A DNA stretch of 46,657 bases, taken from Methylobacterium sp. Its GTDB lineage: Bacteria > Pseudomonadota > Alphaproteobacteria > Rhizobiales > Beijerinckiaceae. Every line of letters begins with the position of its first letter. The stretch's first letter is position 1. This document shows, in pieces, positions 15,751 through 24,041 of the stretch. Where the stretch lies: assembly GCF_019750675.1 (NCBI RefSeq), contig NZ_JAIEOF010000030.1, positions 1 through 46,657 on the forward strand, given 5' to 3'. Under the pieces are notes generated by a model. That model was given only the letters and a program-made list of their open reading frames with translations, ran no database searches and was not told the DNA's origin. The position numbers and the translations under genes are program-made.

Positions 15751-17775
15751 TCAGGCCGCCGCCCGCTGGGCTTGATCGGCTCCGTTCGCATCGGCGGCAT
15801 TGTCCGGCCGATCCGATCCGGCGGTTGCCTCCTGCACGTCGCGGGTCTGGAAGCGATTGGCGCCGACCAGGGGCCGCATCTCGGGGCGGCGGTAGTAGAT
15901 CGGACGGCCGCAGCGGATCGGCTCGACGCCGCCGACGAGCAGGATCTGCTCGTCCCGACGCATGGTGTTGATGATCTCGTCGGGCATGATGAGAGCCCGC
16001 TTCTGCAGGCTGGTCGAGGCCGACACGCTCACCCCGTTCGAGCCCTTGCCGCCGGAGCGGGCCTGCTGGCTGTAGGAGACGATCTCCTGGGTAAAATACC
16101 CGCAGCGCTCCGACAGCCACTTGGCGGTGTCGACGTCGGTGATCGCGGAAAAGCTCTGCCAGGAGGTCGACTCGAACCACGCGCTGACGGCGTCCTTGTC
16201 GCCCCATTGCTGGCGAAGCTGGCCGAGGGATTGGTACACGAGCACCATGGTGATGCCGTACTTGCGGCCGGCGTCACGGGCGACCTCGATCAGGCTCATA
16301 TTGCCGAGGCGGGCCGCCTCGTCGAGGATGAAGGCGACGCGTCCGTCGATCTCGCCGTTGGCGTGATAGAGCGCGTTCATCAACCCACCGATGATGACCC
16401 GCGCCAGGCCCGGATAATCCTGAAGCGTCTGGAGGTCGAGCGAGACGAACACGTCGAGATCGTCGTCGATCAGGTCGAGGCTGGAGAAGTCGCCGCCCGA
16501 GACGATGGCGGCATATTCCTTGAACGAAAGCCAGTTGGTGAGGTCGGCCGCGGTGGCGTAGACGCCCGAGAAGGTCTGCTGCGCCATGCTCTTGAACGGG
16601 CCGAGGGCGAGCTTGGCGAACGAACCGTCATTTTCGCTACGAAGGATCAGGATCAGCCGCTCGATGAAGTCGGTTTCGGGTTCCGAGATGATCTCGCGCA
16701 GGGCGCGAAGCGTCCGAGGTCCCGTGTACGATCGGTTCAGGCAGATATGGGCCAGGACGCCGCGAATGAGCTGAAGCGCCGAGTTGCGGAAGAAGTCCTT
16801 GGGATCGTCGCGTTTGACCGGCCCGGTGGCGATCCAGCCGACCACGGCCGAGATGTCCTTCTCGGCGCTGTTCTCCCCCTGACCGATCCAGTCGAGCACG
16901 TTGAAGCCGCTCTTGGGATTGGTCGGGGTGATGCAATGGATCGGCCGCTCGACGTCCTTTCCACGGATCGAGCTGCGGTACTGAGCGAGCATCGGATGCA
17001 ACTCGGTCGAGGGATCGAGCACGACCGCATTGCCCGGCCACGACAGCAGCATCGGGATGACGGCTCCGGTGGTCTTGAAGCCACCGGAGCCGGAGAACAC
17101 GAGGCCGTGGGTCGAGCCGAAATCGCAGTTGAATCCCATCAACGGCTTGCGCCCGCCCGAGGCCCAGGTCTTGGGGTCGTTGGGCTTGAACACGCGCGAG
17201 GTGTTCTTCGGATCGAGATCGGGGCGGTACAGCTCGCCGAGGATCAGATCGCCTTGGGGCGGGAACAGCTCGCCGGCGAGCTTCATCGTCGCCCATTCGG
17301 CGTCGCCGTGGGCGGCGGATTTGGAGCGGATCGGCTTGCTGTAGCCGCGCGTGGTCCGCCGCACCCGAACCAGCGAAACCAGCGGGGTGATGAAGGCGAC
17401 GAAGCCCGCGAACATCACCGCGCAGAACAGCCCGATATCGGCCCGGCGCAGGAGCGAGCGGCCGTCGGCCCCGGGAGCGAGGGTGACGAGACGCAGGTAC
17501 TCGTCGCGCACGGTCCAGGCGATCAGGCCGATCAGAAACAGGGAGACACCGGCGGCGACGACTCGGCCGCTGTCACCCTGCCGGGTGAGCCCGGCGGCAG
17601 CGAAAAGGACCAGGGCGGGGAACGCCACTGCCGCAATTCGCAGCGCGTAAAGCATCATCGAATGGCCGGGCTCGATCACGTAGATCGACCCGACGAGCGG
17701 GGGCAGGAACGTTCCGATCGCGACATGGAGCGCGAGCCCGATCGCGACGACGAAGGCGGCGATGAACCACTTCAT
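15751..17775 (-). CDS. traG: TraG/VirD4-type conjugal coupling ATPase
   Basis: A 674-aa inner-membrane ATPase that should link the relaxosome to the secretion channel. Three to four hydrophobic segments occupy about residues 3-140. Walker A is GSGGFKTT at 229-236 (K234) and Walker B is AFILDEAARLGN with D485-E486. The tail is Asp/Ala-rich. Length and motifs match Ti-type TraG. It is the last gene of the minus-strand traC-traD-traG operon, and its ATG overlaps the traD stop (ATGA). Coupling to an I-type channel rather than a VirB/Trb channel is unusual, because such systems normally use a DotL/TrbC-type partner. Confidence 0.93.
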   Translation of the reverse strand: MKWFIAAFVVAIGLALHVAIGTFLPPLVGSIYVIEPGHSMMLYALRIAAVAFPALVLFAAAGLTRQGDSGRVVAAGVSLFLIGLIAWTVRDEYLRLVTLAPGADGRSLLRRADIGLFCAVMFAGFVAFITPLVSLVRVRRTTRGYSKPIRSKSAAHGDAEWATMKLAGELFPPQGDLILGELYRPDLDPKNTSRVFKPNDPKTWASGGRKPLMGFNCDFGSTHGLVFSGSGGFKTTGAVIPMLLSWPGNAVVLDPSTELHPMLAQYRSSIRGKDVERPIHCITPTNPKSGFNVLDWIGQGENSAEKDISAVVGWIATGPVKRDDPKDFFRNSALQLIRGVLAHICLNRSYTGPRTLRALREIISEPETDFIERLILILRSENDGSFAKLALGPFKSMAQQTFSGVYATAADLTNWLSFKEYAAIVSGGDFSSLDLIDDDLDVFVSLDLQTLQDYPGLARVIIGGLMNALYHANGEIDGRVAFILDEAARLGNMSLIEVARDAGRKYGITMVLVYQSLGQLRQQWGDKDAVSAWFESTSWQSFSAITDVDTAKWLSERCGYFTQEIVSYSQQARSGGKGSNGVSVSASTSLQKRALIMPDEIINTMRRDEQILLVGGVEPIRCGRPIYYRRPEMRPLVGANRFQTRDVQEATAGSDRPDNAADANGADQAQRAAA

Positions 17776-18044
17776 TTCTTGAACTCCTTGTCGCCGCGAC
17801 GGGCGAAGCCCTCGACGATGTCGGGGTCACGGAGGCGCTCGGCCCCATCCAGGAGGAGGCCGAGCAGGACGTTGCTGGGGAGGTCGGCGAGGCCGGCTTT
17901 GATGACGAGGCCGCCGAGTTGGATCTTGCGGTAGGCGTCGGCGCGCCGCTCCTCATGCCGCTTCATCATCGACTGCCTCTGGAGCTTTTCCAGCGCTTCG
18001 AGATCTCTCTGGCGCTGGCTCTTCCACCTTCGATGCTCCCTCAC
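17772..18044 (-). CDS. traD: Conjugal transfer protein TraD (Ti type)
   Basis: A 90-aa protein from a GTG start. The conserved TraD core is RKIQLGGLVIKAGL followed by LPSNVLLGLLLDGAERL at about 39-69. Ti-plasmid TraD is about 70 aa and sits between traC and traG, as here. Family function is accessory to the relaxosome and poorly defined. The GTG start gives a 92-nt overlap with traC; an internal ATG-ATG at 17969 would give a 65-aa protein and only a 17-nt overlap, and is a credible alternative. The stop overlaps the traG ATG. Confidence 0.85.
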   Translation of the reverse strand: MREHRRWKSQRQRDLEALEKLQRQSMMKRHEERRADAYRKIQLGGLVIKAGLADLPSNVLLGLLLDGAERLRDPDIVEGFARRGDKEFKK

Positions 18045-18231
18045 GAAATCGGGCCACGATCGCCTGGAACTCGTGGGTCAGCTCCTCGTCGGAGATGTCG
18101 ATGCCACCGATCCCGCACTTCATCGCGAGAGTTCCGAGCCGCTCGGCTTCGGCCTTGTCGTGGGCCTTCAGCTTCGCTTGTGCCGCCTCGATCTCCTTGA
18201 CGAGTGCCTGACGCGACTTTGTTCTGGCCAT
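17953..18231 (-). CDS. traC: Conjugal transfer protein TraC (Ti type)
   Basis: A 92-aa protein. The basic helical start (MARTKSRQALVKEIEAAQAK, then LKAHDKAEAERLG) is followed by GIGGIDISDEELTHEFQAIV and a disordered acidic tail. Matching features are a short basic-helix protein with a conserved glycine/IDI..EEL segment, placed first in the operon divergent from traA. TraC-family proteins are oriT-binding relaxosome accessories. The ATG at 18231 was preferred over an upstream extension that runs into the oriT region and does not look coding. Confidence 0.85.
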   Translation of the reverse strand: MARTKSRQALVKEIEAAQAKLKAHDKAEAERLGTLAMKCGIGGIDISDEELTHEFQAIVARFREGASKVEEPAPERSRSAGKAPEAVDDEAA

Positions 18232-18597
18232 GAATTTTGAATTCCATTGTCGGTTGCGACGTTGGAAAATTACCAGCCAGCTTACGCAGGGCAAGCCAAG
18301 CTTTCGGCGAAGAACGGGGCCCCCAAGTGTCTGTGGTGATCCAACCACACCGGCGAGCCTCACCTCCCGGCCTGGCGCGCGTCGGGGAGCGGGCTCCGGC
18401 TTCAGAACCAGAGCTGTTCACCTCCCGTCCAACCGCTGGAATTTCGGTCGCGCTGGCCGGCTCCGCCGGACGGATGGGCGGCCCCGATAGGGGCCTGCTC
18501 GAAGCGGAGCTACGGCGCGCAGCGCCTCCGCAAAGTCCCATGAGTTTACGAATGGGCGCACTTATGGGGATATTGCATATCCCTGTGCTTCGGGCTA
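18232..18597. other. traC-traA divergent intergenic region
   Basis: A stretch of 366 bp between divergent traC and traA, the classical oriT position in Ti-type systems. Besides the nic region it contains the hairpin GGCCCC-GATA-GGGGCC (18480-18495) and an AT-rich patch next to traC, probably its promoter. No gene is seen. Confidence 0.7.
18554..18583 (-). other. oriT: Origin of transfer (nic region), RSF1010/MOBQ type
   Basis: Read on the minus strand, an inverted repeat GGGATAT-GCA-ATATCCC (18583-18567) is followed two bases later by TAAGTGCGCCC (18564-18554). This matches the order in RSF1010/R1162, where an inverted repeat is followed by TAAGTGCG^CCC. By that analogy the nick lies on the minus strand between 18557 and 18556. 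The transferred strand would then start with CCC and run toward lower coordinates, traC side first. The inverted repeat ends 14 nt before the ATG at 18598. Confidence 0.85.
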
Positions 18598-18621
18598 ATG
18601 GCCAAGCTCGGGGGTCCGCGC

Positions 18622-21600
18622 TTGGCCATCTACCACCTCTCGGCTCAGGTCATCAGCGCAGGTGCCGGCAAGAGTGCCGTCGCCTCCGCTGCCTATCGCC
18701 GGGCGACCAACATGGTCCGCGAGGCCACCGGTAAGATCCTAACCTACGAGGGCAAGCAGCACGTCGCGCACACCGAGTTGGCCCTGCCGGCCGAGACCCC
18801 GGCGTGGTTTCGCAACGGGATCGACGGCCGCAGCGAGAACGGCGCTTCGGCCTATCTGTGGAACGCCGTCGAGCGGAAGGAGGGGCTGAAGGGCACCGGC
18901 TACGCGATGGAAATGAACATCGCGCTCCCGGTCGAACTCACCCTCGATCAGAACATCGATCTCGCCCGCGACTGGATCGAGAGCGCCATCACCGCGCAGG
19001 GCATGGTGGCGGACTGGGCCCTGCACGATGTGCCGGGTAATCCGCACATCCACGTCATGATCCCCCTGCGCAAATTCAGCGAAAGGGGGTTCGCATCGAA
19101 GTTCGAGTTCGCCCGCGACCGGGACGGAAACGTGCTCTACCGAGACGACGGAAAGCCGCGCTACGAGCGGCTGGCCGGGCCGATGAAGCACCTCGTCCCG
19201 TGGCGGAAATCGTGGGCCGAGACGACCAACCTGCACCTCGCCAAGGCCGGTCTCGACCTTCGCGTCGATCACCGCTCGCATGTCGAGGCCGGGATCAGGA
19301 TCGAACCGACCGAGCATATCGGCGTCCATGCCTTAAACATGGCCAAGCTCGGCAAGCCCAGCAATCAGGTCGAAGCGGAGAGGCAGAAGCGCATCCGCAA
19401 CGCGCAGGCGATCATCGACGATCCCGAGACGCTGTTGCCGATCCTATCGCGCGAAAAGAGCGTGTTCGACGAGCGTGACATCGCCCGGGCGGTGTTCCGC
19501 TACATCGACGATCCGACGGCGTTCGAGGCGGTTCGGTTGCGGCTCGGCCAATCACCCGAACTGGTGGCGGTCGCCGAGGAGGTGTTCGACCCGGAGAGCG
19601 GCCGCGTGGTCGCCCGGGCGCGCTGGACGACACGGACGCTGCTCGAAGCCGAGGTCCGGATGCAGGCCGCCACCGGTCGGCTGTTCGGTGACACCTCGCA
19701 CCGGGTGCCGGATCGATCCCGCGACCGCGCTTTCGCCGCCCGCCCCGAACTGTCGGACGAGCAGCGCGAAGCGGTCCGTCACGTCACGGGAGCAGCTCGG
19801 ATCGCCGCCGTGGTCGGCTTTGCCGGTGCGGGCAAATCGACGATGCTCGGGGTGGCGCGCGCCGCCTGGAATGACGGCGGCCATCGCGTCGTCGGCGGGG
19901 CCCTGGCCGGCAAGGCGGCCGAGGGGCTTGAGCGTAGCGCGGGGATCGCCAGCCGCACCTTGGCCTCGTGGGAACTCGCCTGGAAGAACGACCGCGATCG
20001 GCTCGGGCGGGGTGACGTGTTCGTGCTCGACGAGGCCGGCATGGTCGCGTCGGATCAGCTCTCGCGGATCGTGCAGGAGGTGGAGCGGCGCGGGGCCAAG
20101 CTGGTGCTGGTCGGCGACGCGATGCAGCTCCAGCCGATCGAGGCCGGCGCCGGGTTCCGGGCGATCACCGAGACGATCGGTTATGCCGAACTCTCGGAGA
20201 TCTGGCGACAGGCCGATCCGGCGATGCGGCGGGCGAGCGTCGCCTTCGCCCGCGGCGAGATCGCTGCGGCGCTTGGGCTGTATCGCGAGCGCGGCATGGT
20301 CCGGTTCACGCCCGACCGGGAGGCGGCGCGGACCGCCCTGATCGCTGCCTGGAAGCCGGATTACCTCGGCCGGAAGCCCGATGGGCGAGCGACCGAAACC
20401 CTGATCCTGGCCCAGACCAATGCCGACGTTCTGGCCCTCAACACCATGGCCCGTTCCGCCCTGAAGGCGGACGGCATGCTGACGGGCGAGGCGCGGTTCG
20501 TGACCGAGCGGGGCGAGCGGATGTTCGCGCCCGGCGACCGGGTGCTGTTCCTCGAAAACGACCGAGCGCTCGGCGTGAAGAACGGCATGCTCGCCACGGT
20601 CGAGGCGGCGGAAGCCGGCCGGCTGACGGTTCGGCTCGACCGGGACGGCACCGGTGACGGCGAGCGCATCGAGGTGCGGGCGGAACTCTACCGCAACCTC
20701 GATCACGGCTACGCCGCGACCGTCCACAAGAGCCAGGGCGCGACGCTGGATCGGGTGCATGTCCTGGCCACGCCCGGCATGGATCGGCACCTCACCTACG
20801 TGGCGATGTCGCGCCATCGCCAATCCGTGGTGCTGCACGGCGCGCATGCCGACTTCATCTCGCCGGGGCGCCGGGCCAAGCTCGAGCGTGATCCATCCGC
20901 GGCGGCCCTCAATACGGCGGCGCTCGCCGGAATGGAGTGGCGGCTCGGGCGGGATGGGGCGAAGGCCTCGACCCTCGACTTCGCCGGCGAGGCGGCCTTC
21001 CGCGAGGCAGCCGTGGAGCTGTCCACGCTCGATCCGGGGCGGATCGCCCGCGATCTCACCGCCCTGGCCGGGCGGCTCGAGGCGGATGCCCCGATCCCGG
21101 ACGATCCGGCTTCCGAAGCGGCTCAGGCTCCGGTCCAGGCCGATCCGACCGATCCGTCGGCCTCCCCGGCCCTGGCCGCGCTCGACGCCGCCTTGGCGCG
21201 GTTGGAGCGGGCGGAAACCGAGATCGCCGACAGGGTTCGGCCACAGGATCTTCGCGCCCTCGCCTCGGCCTTCGCCGAGCGTCGCAGCCTCAACGGCCAC
21301 GCCGCGCTCGCCCCCGCCCTGGTCCGCCGGGCGCGTGTCATGGTGCGCAAGGCCCAGGCCCGGTTGCACCGCCTGCACGGCCTTGCCACGCGCCTGTCGG
21401 CGGCGTGGGGCGCGGTCGTCGCGCGCCACGGGATGGCCGCGACCGACATGGTTCAGGCCGCCGGCGCGAAGCCCTCGGCCGCGGTTGTTCCGGCGGCGGA
21501 GCCCGCGGCTCCTCCCGAGCCGAAAGCGCCGCTCGCGCCGTTCCTCGCCGCCGTCGATCTCGGCGCCAACGGCCTCAAGGCCGCCCTTTATGCCCGCGTC

Positions 21601-22311
21601 GATCCTGCGCGGGATCTGAAGCCTGAAATGGACTCGCTTCAGCGCCGCCTGCGCTCCGCGCTCAACAATTCGGGGCCGGTCTATGCCGCGATCCTCGCCG
21701 AGCTTCGACAGCGAAATTCTGTCTATCGGGAACGGATCGGTGCCCTCCTGTCCGATCCGGACGCCCATGGCGGCCTGCGCGGCCGCAAGGGCTGGTTCGT
21801 GCCGAAACAGGAGAAGGAGGAGCGGGCCTTCGCCGAGACCGCGTTCGAGCAGGCCAAGGCTGAGGCCATCAAGCTCAAACACGCCTTCGAGGGGTTGGCG
21901 GAGTCAGGTCGCAGCGCCGAGGTCGAGTACCGCCAGCGGCTGACGATCGAGGTGCCAGGCTTGAGCCCGGCCGCGGCGGCGGCCTTGGCGAAGGTCGGCC
22001 GCACGCCGGCGACGAAAGCCCTCGACGAGGCCGTGGCGGAGGCGGTGGCCACCCCCGAGCTGCGGGCCGAGGTCCTGGCCTTCGCCGAGGCCGTCGGGCG
22101 TCGGTTCGGTGCGAACGGATCGATCGGCCATGACGCGGAACGCGGCCTCGGCCCAGGGCAATGGCTCGACAAGGACGAGCGCGAGATCCTGAGCGGCGGG
22201 GGCTACGTCGCCTCCTACGTCAAGGACGGTTCGCTGTTCCGCGAGCGCTTCATGAGCCGGGCGCAGGAGCGGGACCTGGAGCAGGGCCCCGATCTCGGGC
22301 TGTCGCTGTGA
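18622..22311 (+). CDS. traA: TraA relaxase-helicase (MOBQ, MobA/MobL plus RecD-like)
   Basis: A bifunctional relaxase of about 1229 aa that should nick oriT and unwind the transferred strand. The MobA/MobL domain opens MAIYHLSAQVIS. The predicted catalytic Tyr is Y25, the place it holds in RSF1010 MobA, and the metal-binding histidines are in HIHV (H142, H144). The RecD/TraI-like helicase has Walker A GFAGAGKST (K405), Walker B LDEAG (D470-E471), VHKSQG at 701-706 and MSRHR at 729-733. The long helical C-terminus (about 800-1229) is typical of TraA. I chose TTG 18622 because the family starts MAIYH and GGGGG lies upstream; the in-frame ATG 18598 is the alternative, adding 8 residues. Confidence 0.93.
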   Translation: MAIYHLSAQVISAGAGKSAVASAAYRRATNMVREATGKILTYEGKQHVAHTELALPAETPAWFRNGIDGRSENGASAYLWNAVERKEGLKGTGYAMEMNIALPVELTLDQNIDLARDWIESAITAQGMVADWALHDVPGNPHIHVMIPLRKFSERGFASKFEFARDRDGNVLYRDDGKPRYERLAGPMKHLVPWRKSWAETTNLHLAKAGLDLRVDHRSHVEAGIRIEPTEHIGVHALNMAKLGKPSNQVEAERQKRIRNAQAIIDDPETLLPILSREKSVFDERDIARAVFRYIDDPTAFEAVRLRLGQSPELVAVAEEVFDPESGRVVARARWTTRTLLEAEVRMQAATGRLFGDTSHRVPDRSRDRAFAARPELSDEQREAVRHVTGAARIAAVVGFAGAGKSTMLGVARAAWNDGGHRVVGGALAGKAAEGLERSAGIASRTLASWELAWKNDRDRLGRGDVFVLDEAGMVASDQLSRIVQEVERRGAKLVLVGDAMQLQPIEAGAGFRAITETIGYAELSEIWRQADPAMRRASVAFARGEIAAALGLYRERGMVRFTPDREAARTALIAAWKPDYLGRKPDGRATETLILAQTNADVLALNTMARSALKADGMLTGEARFVTERGERMFAPGDRVLFLENDRALGVKNGMLATVEAAEAGRLTVRLDRDGTGDGERIEVRAELYRNLDHGYAATVHKSQGATLDRVHVLATPGMDRHLTYVAMSRHRQSVVLHGAHADFISPGRRAKLERDPSAAALNTAALAGMEWRLGRDGAKASTLDFAGEAAFREAAVELSTLDPGRIARDLTALAGRLEADAPIPDDPASEAAQAPVQADPTDPSASPALAALDAALARLERAETEIADRVRPQDLRALASAFAERRSLNGHAALAPALVRRARVMVRKAQARLHRLHGLATRLSAAWGAVVARHGMAATDMVQAAGAKPSAAVVPAAEPAAPPEPKAPLAPFLAAVDLGANGLKAALYARVDPARDLKPEMDSLQRRLRSALNNSGPVYAAILAELRQRNSVYRERIGALLSDPDAHGGLRGRKGWFVPKQEKEERAFAETAFEQAKAEAIKLKHAFEGLAESGRSAEVEYRQRLTIEVPGLSPAAAAALAKVGRTPATKALDEAVAEAVATPELRAEVLAFAEAVGRRFGANGSIGHDAERGLGPGQWLDKDEREILSGGGYVASYVKDGSLFRERFMSRAQERDLEQGPDLGLSL

Positions 22312-22455
22312 TGCCGGGGCTGCGGCGATTGCATTGGCGACGTTGGTGCAATGGGTAAGGGTAGGAGATAGAGCGCAGTCGAGGACAGGGCCGTCAGGGG
22401 ACGGGATCGAGAGACTTGCCCGGTGCCGGCCGGGCCGACCGAAGGGGACGACACC

Positions 22456-22743
22456 ATGAGCTTTCGTGATCTGCCGTCGCTGGTGACCCAGCGCGAGGAA
22501 GCCGTGACCCTGCTCGAGGCCATCGCCTCGGGCGTCGACGAGGCCGAACTGGCCCCGTACCTCATGGCGCTGATGACCTACGAGGCCGAGCAGGCCGCGG
22601 CGATCATGCGCGGCTCGGGCAACGAGATGAGCGTGCGGGTGCAACTGGGTGCCCTGCTGACCGAAGCCGGCCTCGTCACCCAGGAGGAGGTGTTCGCGGC
22701 GCTCGATGCCCGGCGGGCCCTCGGCCGGGGAGAGGCGGCATGA
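22456..22743 (+). CDS. Small protein coupled to Fic (candidate antitoxin)
   Basis: A 95-aa acidic helical protein (REEAVTLLEAIASGVDEAEL, LMTYEAEQAAAIMRG, LTEAGLVTQEEVFAALDARR). Its stop overlaps the Fic start as ATGA, the arrangement of class I Fic modules, where a short partner (VbhA) inhibits the toxin through an (S/T)xxxE(G/N) helix. The nearest match here is TYEAEQ, which lacks the final G/N, so the antitoxin role is a hypothesis from position. The start at 22456 follows GAAGGGGAC; the frame opens at 22423. Confidence 0.6.
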   Translation: MSFRDLPSLVTQREEAVTLLEAIASGVDEAELAPYLMALMTYEAEQAAAIMRGSGNEMSVRVQLGALLTEAGLVTQEEVFAALDARRALGRGEAA

Positions 22744-24041
22744 GCGCCGATCCCTACGTCTACGAGGGCACCGACGTCCTGCGGAACACCGCCGACATCC
22801 GCGATCCGCAGGCCCTGGCCGAGCGCGAGCAGATCGTCTCGTTCCGAGCGATGATCCAGATGCAGAAGGAGCCGGTGCTCGGAAACTTCGACCTGGCGCA
22901 CTACGCCGCGATCCACAAGCGGCTGTTCGGTGAGATCTACCCGTGGGCGGGCGAGACCCGCACGATCGATCTGTGGAAGCCCGAGATCGTGCTCCAGGGC
23001 AAGAGCGTGGCCTACAGTCCGCCGGCGGCGATCGAGAGCCATGCCCGGTCGGCGTTGGATCGCCTGCGCCAGCCCCCGGGCGACTTGAAGCAGGACCGGC
23101 CGACGGTCGCCTACGCCCAGGCTTTCTCCGCCCTGTGGCAGGCCCACCCGTTCCGGGAGGGCAACACCCGGACCCTGCTCGCCTTCATGGAGCAGCACGC
23201 TCGCCACCACCGCCAGCCGCTCGACCAAGGCCTCATCAACCGGGTGCCGAGCGAGACCCGCGACGCCCTCGTCCTCGCCACCCGCGGCAAGATCCGGCCG
23301 CTAGCCGAGACGATCCAGAACGCGCGCTACTCGGAGGAGATGCGGGCGCATCCGGTGCTCGGGCGCCTGTCGGCCGACGCGGTTGAGGCGCTGCGCCTGA
23401 TGGGCGCGCCGCGCATCGTCCTGCCCGAGCCGGGCGCCCAGGTCCGCGGGCAGGTGATCGCCATGAGCTATCATCATGCCCTGATCCGTGACTCCCGGCA
23501 GGTCTCGGCCGTGCCGCTGAGCGCCTTCCACACGATGCCGCGCAACAACGACCGCGTCGACGTCCGGGTGCTGCCCGAAGGCCGACGCCCCGAGAGGGAA
23601 CAGCCGCGCGAGGACGCCGTGCGCTCCCAGATCGTCGGCCGGGTCCTGATCCCGGCGAGCCTCCTGGCCCTGAACGACCAGCGACCGGAGGAGGTCGGCC
23701 GCAACGCCATCGAGATCCCGGGGCCGAGCGAAGCGCTCGCCGAGGCCCTGAAGACGCGCTCGCCGCAGGAGATCGCCGCGGATCCCCGGTTGGCCCAGGA
23801 AGTGCGCCAGATCGACCGGAGCTTGATCGACCGCTTCGGGCGCGAAGGGTCGGCCGTGCTGATCGAAGGCTTGTCCGGTGAAGCCAGGAAGCTGCTCCCT
23901 CAGGGCCAGAGCCTGGAGGAGATCCGCGCGGTTCTGAAGCCGCTGCTCAAGGCTGTGGTCGCCGACGACAAGCTGCAGACGAGCCTTGCCCAGCAGCAGA
24001 CGCTCGGCCGAGACGAGCCGTCCCTGGGACGCTCGGCATGA
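22740..24041 (+). CDS. Fic-domain protein (putative AMP-transferase)
   Basis: A 433-aa protein. The Fic fold covers about residues 5-195, starting YVYEGTDVLRN, with the active-site motif HPFREGNTR at 136-144. The canonical motif is HxFx(D/E)GNGRxxR, so H136, E140, G141 and N142 are present but the second Gly is Thr. The family transfers AMP or related groups to target proteins. The C-terminus (about 200-433) resembles the accessory half of VbhT/Bep proteins; the helical stretch SPQEIAADPRLAQEVRQID with a following FG recalls the start of a BID secretion domain, but only by eye. It is coupled by ATGA junctions to genes on both sides. Confidence 0.85.
   Translation: MSADPYVYEGTDVLRNTADIRDPQALAEREQIVSFRAMIQMQKEPVLGNFDLAHYAAIHKRLFGEIYPWAGETRTIDLWKPEIVLQGKSVAYSPPAAIESHARSALDRLRQPPGDLKQDRPTVAYAQAFSALWQAHPFREGNTRTLLAFMEQHARHHRQPLDQGLINRVPSETRDALVLATRGKIRPLAETIQNARYSEEMRAHPVLGRLSADAVEALRLMGAPRIVLPEPGAQVRGQVIAMSYHHALIRDSRQVSAVPLSAFHTMPRNNDRVDVRVLPEGRRPEREQPREDAVRSQIVGRVLIPASLLALNDQRPEEVGRNAIEIPGPSEALAEALKTRSPQEIAADPRLAQEVRQIDRSLIDRFGREGSAVLIEGLSGEARKLLPQGQSLEEIRAVLKPLLKAVVADDKLQTSLAQQQTLGRDEPSLGRSA

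Noticed and set aside
15664-17934. Plus-strand open frame of 756 codons opposite traG
   Set aside because: traG has complete Walker motifs in the other strand, while this frame has no recognisable motif and shadow-like composition.
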